Position numbers and translations under genes: made by a program. 64,000 nucleotides of DNA from Arthrobacter roseus. GTDB lineage: Bacteria > Actinomycetota > Actinomycetes > Actinomycetales > Micrococcaceae. The DNA is taken from assembly GCF_016907875.1 (NCBI RefSeq), contig NZ_JAFBCU010000001.1:3012991-3076990 (forward strand). The letters are read 5' to 3'. Within the stretch, counting starts at the first letter, position 1. Each line of letters opens with the position of its first letter. Shown here one piece after another: positions 26,550 to 35,946 of this stretch. The notes beneath the pieces are model-generated. The model worked only from the letters and a program-made list of their open reading frames with translations, ran no database searches and was not told where the DNA came from.

Positions 26550-27556
26550 TTTACCTCCGCGTCAGGTGGCGTCCCATCGCCGAACGGGCGGCCCCCGAGC
26601 TCTTCGCGGCCGGCCGGAGTTAGCCAACCCGAAAGGTCTGGGCCCAGCGGCACAATCCCGGTGGGATTGATGTCCTCGTGAACCACGTAGTAGTGCTGCT
26701 TGATCTGCTCGAAATTGATGGTGTCCCCGAATCCGGGAGTCTGAAACAGGTCCCGCGCATAGCCCCACAGGGCCGGCATCTCGGCCAGCTTGTTCCGGTT
26801 GCACTTGAAATGCCCGTGATACACCGGATCAAACCGCACCAGCGTCGTGAAAAGCCTGACGTCGGCCTCCGTGATCGTGTCCCCCACCAGAAAACGCTGC
26901 ACGGACAGACGTTCCTCCAGCCAGTCCAGTGCGGTGAACAACCGGTGATACGCGTCGTCGTACGCTTTCTGGGAACCCGCGAAACCGCAACGGTAAACGC
27001 CGTTGTTGACCTCGGTGAAAACCCGCTGCGCAACCTCGTCGATCTCATCACGCAACGGCTCCGGGTAGAGCTCCGGCGCCCCATCGCGGTGGAACTCCGT
27101 CCATTGCGTGGAGAAATCAAGAGTGATCTGCGGATAGTTATTTGTCACCACCATCCCCGAGGGAATGTCCACGATCGCAGGTACGGTGATGCCGCGGGAG
27201 TACTCCGGGTCCCGTTCGAAGAAGGCCTGCTGGAGACGCTCAATGCCAAGGATCGGGTCCTTGCCGTCTGGATCAAGGTCAAAGGTCCAGGACCGTTTGT
27301 CATGGGTTGGCCCGGGAGTACCCATCGAAATGACATCCTCCAGGCCCAGTAGTCGACGGACGATGATGGACCGATTGGCCCACGGGCACGCACGCGCAGC
27401 CACCAGGCGGTACCGTCCCGCCTCAACCGGCCAGCGGCCCGCCTCCGGATTATCGCCCCCGCGCACAATGCGATCCTCAATGTAATTGGTGTCCCGCGTA
27501 AAGTCTTCGCCACCGGTCACATACGCGCCCTTGGTGCTGTAATCGTTCGCAGACAT
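26546..27556 (-). CDS. Glutathionyl-hydroquinone reductase-like (Xi-class GST) protein
   Basis: This 336-residue protein has the Xi-class GST architecture: a thioredoxin-like N-domain with the catalytic cysteine in ARACPWANR, then an all-helical C-domain (LDWLEERLSVQRFLVGDTIT, VRFDPVYHGHFKCN). Homologues reduce glutathionyl-hydroquinones. Actinobacteria of this type normally use mycothiol, so the physiological thiol may differ. ATG 27556 follows AAGGAG by seven bases; the longer frame upstream is not supported. Confidence 0.9.
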   Translation of the reverse strand: MSANDYSTKGAYVTGGEDFTRDTNYIEDRIVRGGDNPEAGRWPVEAGRYRLVAARACPWANRSIIVRRLLGLEDVISMGTPGPTHDKRSWTFDLDPDGKDPILGIERLQQAFFERDPEYSRGITVPAIVDIPSGMVVTNNYPQITLDFSTQWTEFHRDGAPELYPEPLRDEIDEVAQRVFTEVNNGVYRCGFAGSQKAYDDAYHRLFTALDWLEERLSVQRFLVGDTITEADVRLFTTLVRFDPVYHGHFKCNRNKLAEMPALWGYARDLFQTPGFGDTINFEQIKQHYYVVHEDINPTGIVPLGPDLSGWLTPAGREELGGRPFGDGTPPDAEVN

Positions 27557-28047
27557 CTTCCATCTCCTTCGTGGCAGCAAAACCTTATGGTCAGAAACTA
27601 TCGCAGGGACCAACCTCAGGCGTACCTCGTTGTACGAGGTCGTCGCGCAGCTGCCCGTACACGTTCCACTTATCATCTCCCTCTCGGAGACAACCTGACC
27701 GAACGTCGCCGACCACGTGTCCAAGTCGTTTATACCAGCCTGCTCGAAGGTGAGACCAGGGGCTACGGGGTGATGTGGTTCGGCACAACGATCGCCGGCT
27801 TACGGGAGCATCGAGGTCATGCAAGCCATGCCCGCCAGAGCACGGAATATCCAAAGTCGTCTGCACGGTAGCCCGTGCCCGTAGGAGGAACGCATTCCAC
27901 AAACCAGTCGTCCCCCGTTCATAGCGCGGGTTAGTACCGGTCATTCATAAATTTCTGAGACGGCCCTTGGATGCACAAGGCACATCAACCGTCGGCAGTG
28001 GTTCCACGCTGCTTTGAAGTGGGGAACCACTGCAGGGCCGTGAGGTG
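27557..28047. other. Gene-free gap of 491 bp with a terminator-like hairpin
   Basis: No credible gene was found on either strand; the open frames here have no recognisable features. The one clear structure is a perfect 11-bp inverted repeat, GCAGTGGTTCC/GGAACCACTGC, at 27995-28033, placed 15 bp beyond the stop of the minus-strand hydrolase. It is probably that gene's terminator. Confidence 0.6.
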
Positions 28048-28884
28048 TTACTTGGCGAGGAAGGCGATGAGGGCCTCATTCCATTCATCAGGGTGGCTGA
28101 CGTTGCATCCATGGGGTGCCCCAGCAATGATGTGGAGTTCACTGCCGAGGACGGCGGCGTGGGTGCGTTGCCCGGATCCTTCGAAGGGAACGACTCCGTC
28201 GCCATCGCCGTGAAGGATCAGGGTTGGAACGTTGACTTCGGGCAGGTCGTCGCGGAAGTCGGTTCCCCCGAAGGCTTCCATGCAGGCGAGCGCCGCCTTC
28301 TTGTCGGCTTGCTTACACAGGGCGAGGGCGTCCTGACGCTGCTTTTCAGTGACTTTCAGCTCACCGTTGACGGAGAAGAACTCGTGGGTGAACCCGTCGT
28401 AGAACGAATCTTCGTCCTTGGTCAGACCAGCCGTCATGTCCGCGGCGGCTTCCTTTGTGAGCGGGCCGTCAGGGTTGTCGTCGCCCTGCATTAGATACGG
28501 GGGGACAGCGGAGGCAAAAACGACGCTGTGGAGCCGCTCGTTTCCGTACTTGCTGAAGTAGCGGGCCGCTTCACCGCCACCCATGGAAAATCCGACCAGG
28601 GTCACATCGTTTAGGTCTAGTTGTTCGAGCAGGGAGTGCAGGTCCTCGGTCAAGGTGTCGTACGTGTAGCCCTTGGAGGGCTTGTCGCTTCGACCAAATC
28701 CGCGGCGGTCATAAGTAATGACCCGGTAGCCGGCTTGCTGCAGAGCGGGTACCTGGTTTTCCCATGCCTCACCCGAGAGCGGCCAACCGTGGATCAAAAC
28801 GACAGGACGGCCCGGGCCGCCGGTGTCGTCCACGTGCAGGTTGGTGTCTTTAAACAATCCGTGATGTGCGGTGATCTCTGTCAT
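28048..28884 (-). CDS. Alpha/beta hydrolase (non-heme chloroperoxidase-like)
   Basis: This 278-residue hydrolase has the oxyanion region LIHGWPLSG, the nucleophile elbow GFSMGGG, the acid in LHGDGDGVVPFE, and the histidine in GAPHGCNV. The sequence is closest to cofactor-free haloperoxidase/esterase proteins; the substrate is unknown. ATG 28884 follows GGAGG on the minus strand. Confidence 0.9.
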   Translation of the reverse strand: MTEITAHHGLFKDTNLHVDDTGGPGRPVVLIHGWPLSGEAWENQVPALQQAGYRVITYDRRGFGRSDKPSKGYTYDTLTEDLHSLLEQLDLNDVTLVGFSMGGGEAARYFSKYGNERLHSVVFASAVPPYLMQGDDNPDGPLTKEAAADMTAGLTKDEDSFYDGFTHEFFSVNGELKVTEKQRQDALALCKQADKKAALACMEAFGGTDFRDDLPEVNVPTLILHGDGDGVVPFEGSGQRTHAAVLGSELHIIAGAPHGCNVSHPDEWNEALIAFLAK

Positions 28885-29287
28885 GCTGATGCCTCCGTCT
28901 AGTCGAGGGTGCTGCGGCATGCGGTAGTCACGTCCAGCACTTCCACCACCCTAACCAGATACTAAGCAGGTTGTCATTATATATTTGCACGTTCCAGCGT
29001 TCGCGGGGGTTGTCCTGATCGGGCAACGAACAGCTCACTGCGGTCCTGCCTTCGGCCATCATCGTCCCGCCGGTGGTCCTGCTGGGCGTGCTCGGACTAC
29101 CGGCCGTGACTCGAAAGGCGCTTACATGAGCTCCTGGCTTGAGCTTCGCACCATCGCCCGTTCCGTTGGCACAACCGCGGAGTCGAATCGTTGCAGGTGA
29201 CCTTTTGTTGTTGTCGTGTGTGGGTGGCGCATTTTCCGATAAAGGTTTGTCCGCGGCTGCTCTTGGAACCGTTTTTGGCGGGTGTTT
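28885..29287. other. Gene-free gap of 403 bp
   Basis: No supported gene is present. A short plus-strand frame at about 29025-29128 reads like the C-terminal end of a membrane protein (PPVVLLGVLGLPAVTRKAL), but it has no start and no domain. It may be another remnant at the edge of the decayed region. Confidence 0.5.
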
Positions 29288-30321
29288 TTACTCTGGCTGT
29301 GCGGTGGTGGTCTCCGTTGCGGTCTCGGTGCCCATCTTGTGTCCTAGGGCTAGGGCCGCGCCGCCGGCGAGGGCGGCTCCGCCGCCGAGGCCGATCAGGC
29401 CCAAGTCGGGTCCGCTGGTGTTGGTTCCTTCGATGCCGGTTCCGGGGGCACCGGAGGGCACGGATCCACCTGGCTGCGGAGCGAGTTCTCCGCTGCCGTT
29501 GAGTTCGCCGTTGACACCGTTGGGGAAGAAGCCGCCGGAGCGTACTGGTTTCGGGTTCAAGTAGACGATGTTCCGGAACTGGCCGGGGGTGCGGCCGAAG
29601 GCGAGTCCATTTTTGTCGGTGGGTACGTGGTTCGCCTCTTTCGTGGTGCCGATTCCCTGATCCAGGTCATCTGGACCATCGAGGCTATCCCTGGCGTCAG
29701 AGATTGCCAGGGCCGGTGCCTGCAGCTCCTTGGAGTAGAGCGAGGTCCTGATGATGCCAGCGTGGTACGCCTCGACGGCGAGGATACCGGCGGCGGCGTC
29801 CAGGTAGGTTTTGTTATCGATCAGGGGCGCTGCGCCCTTGTAGGCGGTGACTCCGACATCTTCAAAGATGAATGCGCCCAACAGGAAGTTATCTTCGTTC
29901 TCATAAACATCGAAAGGTTCGCCGTCCTTGATCAGCCCTGCGGCGACGGCAGCTGCGGTGAAACTCGCGCCGATGTCGATGCTGGGGCGAGAGACGGCGG
30001 CGCTGCCGAGTGCTGTGCGCAGAAAAGTCACGTGTGATTTCTCATCTGCTGCGATTTCCTTGGCATACTGCTCGATGGCTTTGGTCTTGAACGGCACAGC
30101 ATGCCCTCCCGTGACACCGCCGGGGGTGCCGGTCCCATCGACCAGATTAGAGGGCAGCCCATGTCCATGGTGACGGCACGGGTCGGTGCTGCTGTGGCGA
30201 GCATCGCCGCTGAGCTGACGCCCAGACCAGTCAGTCCCGCGGTACGGAAGAACCGGCGTCGGTCTACCGGGCTTTCCGCGCTCCTGGAAATAGCTTTGGC
30301 AATAAAACTTTGATCGAACAT
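29288..30321 (-). pseudogene. Broken ferritin-like domain protein
   Basis: The N-terminus (ATG 30321) encodes MFDQSFIAKAISRSAESPVD and a twin-arginine-type signal, DRRRFFRTAGLTGLG. At about 30160-30190 the coding frame shifts. The remainder (GTPGGVTGGHAVPFKTKAIE, then AADEKSHVTFLRTALGS) is the later part of a Ferritin_2-type four-helix protein with a C-terminal membrane helix. The usual first helix (…LNFALNLEYLEA…) is missing between the signal and the shift. A deletion that also changed frame explains both, so the gene is probably inactive. Confidence 0.75.
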
Positions 30322-30550
30322 AACCCAACACCAACCTTTTATTGACGAAAAAGATTCGAGAGATGTTGAGACAAGCCCCCGCTCGGTGCTCGACCCTGCC
30401 GCCAACGTCGAACTGCGCCGACTGCTGCCCTTGAGGGTGACAGGCAGCTGAAGCTTGTCAGCTGGAGGCTTCTGTCCAAGGTGGCGTGTAGTTGATCGGC
30501 TGTAGGCAGACCGGCGATACAGTCCTGTGTTTGGTAGATACGGCACGCGT

Positions 30551-30880
30551 AATTCCAGTTCCAGCAGGTCGGCGAGATCCGAATCTAAGTCGATGGAGCC
30601 ACCCGTGCGGATGTTGATGGTTTGGTCTTTACCCAGTCCTGCGGCTTTCGCGCCCATGGTGAGGGCTGTCTGCCAGTAGCTGCACTCGTCGACGTTGCCG
30701 ACGAGTGCGATTGCGTCCCGGGTGCGGCTGTCGAACGCCCCGTAGCCGCCGACGACCTTCTGGAAAGTGACGTACGTTTGGAGGACGACGGAGGGGTGGG
30801 CTATTGCCCCTGGACGTCGAGGACTTTCCCGAATTGCTGGGCGAGGGCGTCGATCTCGGGGCTTTCCGCCTTCCGCCATA
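30551..30880 (-). pseudogene. Remnant of a carboxymuconolactone decarboxylase (AhpD-like) gene
   Basis: Two frames together read AESPEIDALAQQFGKVLDV, a stop, then HPSVVLQTYVTFQKVVGGYG and GAFDSRTRDAIALVGNVDE. This is the CMD/AhpD fold. The redox motif expected as CxxC-x-x-H appears as CSYWQTAL, so the second cysteine and histidine are lost. The 3' half of the gene is missing. Confidence 0.68.
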
Positions 30881-30894
30881 TCTTCCCCGCTTTG

Positions 30895-31150
30895 CCTTTC
30901 TGCCAAGGCCATTGGACCGTGATTTCCAGTTCAGGTACGAAAATCAGGAAAGGTCCGGATCAGTTCGATCAGTCCGATCAGTCCGATCAGTCCGATCAGG
31001 CGGAGCGTCACCACGTCCTTTAGATTAAATGTCCCGATAGGGAGCCGGGTAATGTCGGCTGCAACGAGGAATCGGAGTCCCAGCAGGATCGACCGCTCGA
31101 GAACCCACGGGTGCGGGACCTCACCGGACTTTTGAAAAGCCCCTGTTGAG
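30895..31150 (-). pseudogene. Remnant of a DUF1622 membrane protein gene
   Basis: The first frame reads LERSILLGLRFLVAADIT, then LIGLIGLIGLIELIRTF. A frame change follows, then ELEITVQWPWQKGKAG. DUF1622 proteins have these blocks in this order, ending in a W-P-W-Q motif. The leucine/isoleucine run comes from a 9-bp tandem repeat inside the gene. The N-terminal helix is missing, so the gene is decayed. Confidence 0.6.
30958..30999. repeat. 9-bp tandem repeat, about 4.7 units
   Basis: GATCAGTTC is followed by three exact GATCAGTCC units and a partial GATCAG. On the minus strand, in the DUF1622 frame, it encodes repeated Leu-Ile-Gly. It looks like slippage expansion within an unselected gene remnant. 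Confidence 0.93.
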
Positions 31151-31170
31151 GGTGGCATGGAGTGTTTCTG

Positions 31171-31653
31171 TCACCTATGTTCAGCGTGCCGCGGGCGGTG
31201 GAATAGGAATAGTGCCGCCACGGCACCGAACACGAGGTGTGCGAGAACTTCGAAGGGCTGATTCGGCATCTGAAACTGTGGAAAGATGAACCGCCCGATC
31301 AGCTGGAAGTTCACCAGATAGAGCAGCAGGCCATACACCAGACCCACCACTGCGATAGAGGCGTTACCCGGTAACCGCGCGGCGACCAGCCCGAGGATGA
31401 TACCGAATATAAGTGAGTTAACCGTGTGAATCACCACGCCCAACGGCACTGATGCAGCACCGGCCATCAACGAATCCGCGCCTAGTACGATCGAGGAGAT
31501 TAGTCCGAATGGTGCAGCGGGCGGATTGCCTTGCGTCGCTGAAAACCACATGGTTACACCAATGAATACGGCTCCTCCAACGATGCCGCCAATGGCCCCA
31601 CGCAACACGTAGGTGGCCAGACCGGGCTTCGCTTGGACTTTGTTCGTGGACAT
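31171..31653 (-). CDS. Four-helix membrane protein of unknown function
   Basis: This 160-residue protein has an intact frame and starts at ATG 31653. It has about four membrane segments (residues 18-38, 62-82, 84-104, 112-150), with glycine-rich packing in GAIGGIVGGAVFIGV. A short basic C-terminus (HRPRHAEHR) is cytoplasmic. I do not recognise the family. It is the only apparently intact gene in the decayed region. Confidence 0.65.
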   Translation of the reverse strand: MSTNKVQAKPGLATYVLRGAIGGIVGGAVFIGVTMWFSATQGNPPAAPFGLISSIVLGADSLMAGAASVPLGVVIHTVNSLIFGIILGLVAARLPGNASIAVVGLVYGLLLYLVNFQLIGRFIFPQFQMPNQPFEVLAHLVFGAVAALFLFHRPRHAEHR

Positions 31654-31865
31654 AGGACCATCTCCTTACAGAGCGAATTTCGAGTGATCGTCGCGACATT
31701 ATGGTTATTATTTTGCCACCAAACCAGCGAATATAGGGGCTGTAGCACCCGGTTTTTCGGGAGACCCGATTTTCTGGGAAGAACAACTTCATTTGGCCCT
31801 ACCCAGAGCACCCTTCAGGCTTTACAACGCCAGTCCACACCCACCTTCATGAAAAACCAAGGCTA

Positions 31866-32025
31866 GCGCAGGCGATAGATCCCCGTTCTTCATGGTTGCC
31901 GGCGGCAGGTCCGGGATCTGGGTCAAATCCAGGTCTTCGAGCCGTCTGGGCCCGGGGAACTTCGCTTCCTTGACTCGCCGGGCCCCGCTCGGACAACTGC
32001 TCGGTGTTGGAGTCATTGAGTAGAT
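31866..32025 (-). pseudogene. Possible IstB-like (IS21) ATPase fragment
   Basis: Across two frames the minus strand reads LLNDSNTEQLSER, then ARRVKEAKFPGPRRLEDLDL and a proline-rich follow-on, IPDLPPATMKNGD. This resembles the segment before the ATPase domain of actinobacterial IstB proteins from IS21 elements. No Walker motif, transposase or terminal repeat is present, so it would be only a short relic. Confidence 0.4.
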
Positions 32026-32159
32026 CGGAAAGGCGACTCATCGCTCCATGTCCTCGCCCCGATTCTTTCGCTCCTGCGGGGCCGGTGGTTAGGAGACTGT
32101 GGTGAGCCCGACTGTGGTCCTCGTGGCGGTAGGACATTGGGCGGGTGATGAGGGAATTC

Positions 32160-33001
32160 AGCACGCACATCTGGCGTCGGTGAGCTTGTAGTTCCGGGTC
32201 GGCAGTGGGCTGTGGGTTTTCCTCACCGTTCATCGTCCTGGTGATCCGTTCCACCTCCCACTTCGCAACCTCTAATGCCTCGCTGTATTTGAACGGCTGA
32301 CGCATAGCAGTTGCCGCGTCCCGGTACTCCTGACGAGCCTCGTTGATCTTCTGTTCGAGCTTTGCGACCTCCTCTGGGCCGTCCGGCGGCGTGCGGCCCG
32401 CTGTTTCACGCAACGTAGGCAGCATGCCACCAATGTTTCCCCTCGGGTCTGTGCACCGTTCTTACGGTGCGATAGTGCCGCCTGGTTGCGGTGCCATGCC
32501 GTGTCCAGGCGCATCAGGCTGGACAGTTCATGATCGGATTTGGACTTCTCCAGAATCAGCTGGTTCCCGCTGGAGATGGCTTGGCTTCCGCGAAGGACAG
32601 GGTGTTATCTCCCACGTCTTCTATCTCCCGGACGTCGAGGCGTCCGCGCATAATCTGGTCAATGAATTTGCTCTTGCGCTCCAACGTCTGCCACATGAAC
32701 GTATCGAATGATCCTTTGGTGACGACCTGCGAGATCGCGACTTCGGGGTTCTGGTTGCCTTGCCGGACGATCCGGCCGTGACGCTGGGATACGTCGGCCG
32801 GTCTCCATGGTGCGTCAAGGTCGACCAGATGCACGGCGCGCGCCTGGATGTTCATGCCGACTCCCATCTTCTGCGTGGAGCCGATGAGCACGGCCACGTC
32901 ACCGGTACGGCAGGCCGCGAACAGCCGGCCCTTCTCGGCGTCGTTTTTCGCCTCATGCATGAACCGCACTTTGTGTTCGGGTGTATCATCCGCCAGAGCT
33001 C
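32160..33001 (-). pseudogene. 3' remnant of a large mobile-element SF2 helicase
   Basis: The intact stretch (33001 to about 32556) encodes helicase motifs V and VI: GSTQKMGVGMNIQARAVHLV and QRHGRIVRQGN, followed by SKFIDQIMRGRLDVREIEDV. After a frame change it continues as MRLDTAWHRNQAALSHRK. This matches the C-terminal third of the large DEAD/SNF2-type helicases (some fused to methylases) on actinobacterial plasmids and integrative elements. The N-terminal two thirds are absent and the end is frameshifted. Confidence 0.7.
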
Positions 33002-33101
33002 GACGTCAGGCGCCACCCGCTCCGGCACGCCGGATGCCCCAAAACGCTAGGCACAGACGCGCTGGATGGATAGCGTGGATCTACCCAACGGAAGGAACCT
33101 C

Positions 33102-34157
33102 ATGCGGGTTGCAATCATAGGTGCCACCGGAAACGCAGGAACAGAGTTGCTGCGCAGACTCCACATCGCTCGGCGCGACGGAGCAGACCTGCAGATCACC
33201 GGGATCGCCCGCCGCATGCCAGATCCTTCAATCGAACCGTACAACGACGTCGACTGGCACAGCGTTGACATCGGGGCCATCGACGGCCGCGAAAGACTAG
33301 CCCGAGCGCTCACCGGAGCAGACGCCGTCGTTCATCTTGCCTGGGTGCTCCAACCCAACCATGACCTCGCCCGTCTCTACCGCACCAACGTCAATGGCAC
33401 GCGAAATGCCCTGCAGGCAACAGCCGATGCTGGCGTGCGCCACTTTGTGTGCGCCTCCTCCATGGCCGCCTACTCCCCCGCCCGCACGGGACAACACGTC
33501 TCCGAACGATGGCCCACGCAGGGGATCGCATCCTCCCACTACAGCCGGCATAAGGCCGAACAGGAACATCTCCTCGACGAATTCGAGCGGGAACACCCCG
33601 AGATCTCAGTGGCCCGCGTGCGGCCGGCGCTCATATTCCATGCGGACGCCAGCAGCGAAATCCACCACTACTTCCTCGGCCGGCTGATACCACGGCCACT
33701 GATCCGCTTTGCCCTCAAGAAACTTCCGCTGCCTATTCTTCCCATCCCGGATTCCTTCGCGTTCCAGGTGGTCCACGGCGCAGATGTGGCCGATGTCTAC
33801 TGGAGGGTCCTCGACCAGCGAGCTGATGGAGCTTTCAACGTGGCCGCCGAACCCGTCATCACACCCGAAAGGCTGGGTGGCCTGTTGGGCGCCAAACGCG
33901 TCCTCAACGTTCCAGTAAGTCTGTACCGGGCGTTGGTAGCCATATCGTGGAGGCTGCGGCTTCAACAGACGGACGAAGGGTGGATCGACATGGCATCTTT
34001 GACACCGCTGCTCAACACCGATCGCGCTCATCACGTGCTTGGCTGGGCACCAAAGCACTCCGCACCTCAGGCCCTGCAGGAGCTGCTGGACGGTATGGGC
34101 AATTCACGCTCCCACGCCGGATCCCCAGCACTGGATCCGTACAACGAGCACGCCTAA
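33102..34157 (+). CDS. NAD-dependent epimerase/dehydratase (extended SDR)
   Basis: This 351-residue extended SDR has the Rossmann motif GATGNAGTELL, a Thr/Asn-containing NVNGTRNALQ, and SHYSRHKAEQE with the catalytic Tyr and Lys. ATG 33102 follows GGAAGGAA. The C-terminal half (GAFNVAAEP, DRAHHVLGWAP) is typical of nucleotide-sugar or isoflavone-reductase-like members; the substrate is unknown. It is the first intact gene right of the decayed region. Confidence 0.88.
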   Translation: MRVAIIGATGNAGTELLRRLHIARRDGADLQITGIARRMPDPSIEPYNDVDWHSVDIGAIDGRERLARALTGADAVVHLAWVLQPNHDLARLYRTNVNGTRNALQATADAGVRHFVCASSMAAYSPARTGQHVSERWPTQGIASSHYSRHKAEQEHLLDEFEREHPEISVARVRPALIFHADASSEIHHYFLGRLIPRPLIRFALKKLPLPILPIPDSFAFQVVHGADVADVYWRVLDQRADGAFNVAAEPVITPERLGGLLGAKRVLNVPVSLYRALVAISWRLRLQQTDEGWIDMASLTPLLNTDRAHHVLGWAPKHSAPQALQELLDGMGNSRSHAGSPALDPYNEHA

Positions 34158-34160
34158 GGC

Positions 34161-35225
34161 TTAGACGCCCGGCTCTCCCGGCGCCACTGCGTCGTCGGCC
34201 ACAGTCTCCCAGCGCCTGCGAGGGAACGCCTGTGGGTGGTTTCTCTGCAGGTAGGAAATCATTTCCTCCCGCACCAGGCACCGCAGCGACCAGATGTCGT
34301 CGTCGTCCTGGGCGCTGACCATTGCCCGCACCCGCACCACACCGTCTACCGCACCGGTAACCACAAAGGAGCTGGCTCGCCGGTCCCACAGGTCCGTCTT
34401 CTCCAGAACGGCGTTGAAATGCTCACGCAGTTCCGCCACGGGTGTGTGCCAGTCCAGATCGAACTCGACCGTCCCCAGCAATTCAGAATTGGTCCGCGTC
34501 CAATTCTGGAACGGAGTGGTGGTGAAGTACGTGGACGGCAGAATCATGCGCCGCTCATCCCAGATCGCCACAACGATGTACGTCATGGTGATTTCCTCAA
34601 TGGTGCCGAGCTCATCTTCCACCAAGACACTGTCACCGACGCGGATGGCGTCCGTGAATGCCAATTGAACCCCGGCGAAAACGTTGGCCAGAGAGCTCTG
34701 CACCGCAAGACCCGCGACCACCGAGATCAGACCAGCAGAGGCCAGAATTCCGGCTCCAAGCGCCCGCACCTCGGGGATAGTCAAGAGGATGGCCGCTACA
34801 GCAACCGTGATGATGACCGCCGCAATAATGCGCCGGCCCAGGGTGACCTGCGTCTTCAACCGCCGGTAGCGCCGCTTGTCCGCGCTCTGACGACGAAAAG
34901 CTGCGAGGGCACCGGCCTCCACAATCAGCGAGACAGCGATTGCTAGCCACGCCACCGCCCCAATCAGCGCGAAAACCAGCAGTCGATCAACAACGGGGAA
35001 CCATCCCGTATCCCGAACCGTGAAACCGAGCGCAACGCGGACGCCGATGATCGCCAAGACCAACCACAACGGGTTCCGGGCCTTCTTGGTCACCTCCCGC
35101 ACCGAAGGAACTTTGTCCAGAACGCGAATGATGACCTTCCGGAGGAGCCACGCCAAAACCACCGCCAGCAGTAGTGCGGCAGCGACAGCGCCAATCGGTA
35201 GGAGGGCATTCATCACGTAAGGCAT
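34161..35225 (-). CDS. MscS family mechanosensitive channel
   Basis: This 354-residue protein has four N-terminal membrane helices and the pore-lining helix region GLAVQSSLANVFAGVQLAF, followed by the beta domain (DSVLVEDELGTIEEITMTYI, ILPSTYFTTTPFQNWTR). It should act as a tension-gated release valve. It is convergent with the epimerase gene, separated by three bases. The basic cytoplasmic loop between helices 2 and 3 (RRQSADKRRYRRLK) is long. Confidence 0.92.
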   Translation of the reverse strand: MPYVMNALLPIGAVAAALLLAVVLAWLLRKVIIRVLDKVPSVREVTKKARNPLWLVLAIIGVRVALGFTVRDTGWFPVVDRLLVFALIGAVAWLAIAVSLIVEAGALAAFRRQSADKRRYRRLKTQVTLGRRIIAAVIITVAVAAILLTIPEVRALGAGILASAGLISVVAGLAVQSSLANVFAGVQLAFTDAIRVGDSVLVEDELGTIEEITMTYIVVAIWDERRMILPSTYFTTTPFQNWTRTNSELLGTVEFDLDWHTPVAELREHFNAVLEKTDLWDRRASSFVVTGAVDGVVRVRAMVSAQDDDDIWSLRCLVREEMISYLQRNHPQAFPRRRWETVADDAVAPGEPGV

Positions 35226-35343
35226 GACTTGATCGTTGCAGATCTTCGGACGCGGTGTCGAAAGAGCTGCCGAACCGGCAGAAATTCAGCTCGCGGACCG
35301 GCTGAGTTTGCATAGCGTCTATAATCTGCGGAATGCTGTTTGA

Positions 35344-35946
35344 ATGATTGACAATCAGGCCGACTATTGGGATCGGCAGGCGGCGACCTTTGATCAGGAC
35401 CCTGATCATGGGCTCGAGGACCCTGACGTCCGTACGGCGTGGCGCAACCTCCTCAAGCAGATTTTGCCCAAACCGCCGTCGAAAATTGCCGACATGGGCT
35501 GCGGCACAGGTGCCCTGACCGAGCTCCTGGCGCAAGACGGCCATGAGCTCGTGGGCCTGGACATCTCCCCCCAGATGGTCAAAACCGCACGCCAGAAGCT
35601 CAACGCCAGCGGAGTCGAGGCACGGCTGGAAGTGCGCGACGTCGCCGACCCCCGCCTGCGTTCTGGAACCTACGACGTCGTTCTGTCACGCCACGTTGTC
35701 TGGGCACTACCGGACAAGGTTGACGCCATCGACACCTGGTTCCGGCTGCTGCGGCCAGGGGGGCGGATAGTGCTGATAGAAGGACGATGGTCCACCGGCG
35801 GTGGAATGAGCATGCAGGACCTCGCATCCCTGCTGGAGCCACATGCGCCCGTTGTCCACCGGATTCCGCTCTCCGACCCACAACTATGGGGGCGCACCAT
35901 CACCGATGAACGATACGCCTTGGTTGGAGAAAAGCCGCTGGACTAG
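35344..35946 (+). CDS. Class I SAM-dependent methyltransferase
   Basis: This 200-residue methyltransferase has the SAM-binding motif I DMGCGTGALTELLA, the acidic loop VGLDISPQM, and motif IV DVVLSRHVVWALP. The small size suggests a small-molecule substrate, otherwise unknown. Its stop overlaps the stop of the convergent PRC-barrel gene by four bases. Confidence 0.9.
   Translation: MIDNQADYWDRQAATFDQDPDHGLEDPDVRTAWRNLLKQILPKPPSKIADMGCGTGALTELLAQDGHELVGLDISPQMVKTARQKLNASGVEARLEVRDVADPRLRSGTYDVVLSRHVVWALPDKVDAIDTWFRLLRPGGRIVLIEGRWSTGGGMSMQDLASLLEPHAPVVHRIPLSDPQLWGRTITDERYALVGEKPLD

Noticed and set aside
27587..27871. Plus-strand open frame as a gene
   Set aside because: No ribosome-binding site, domain or compositional support.
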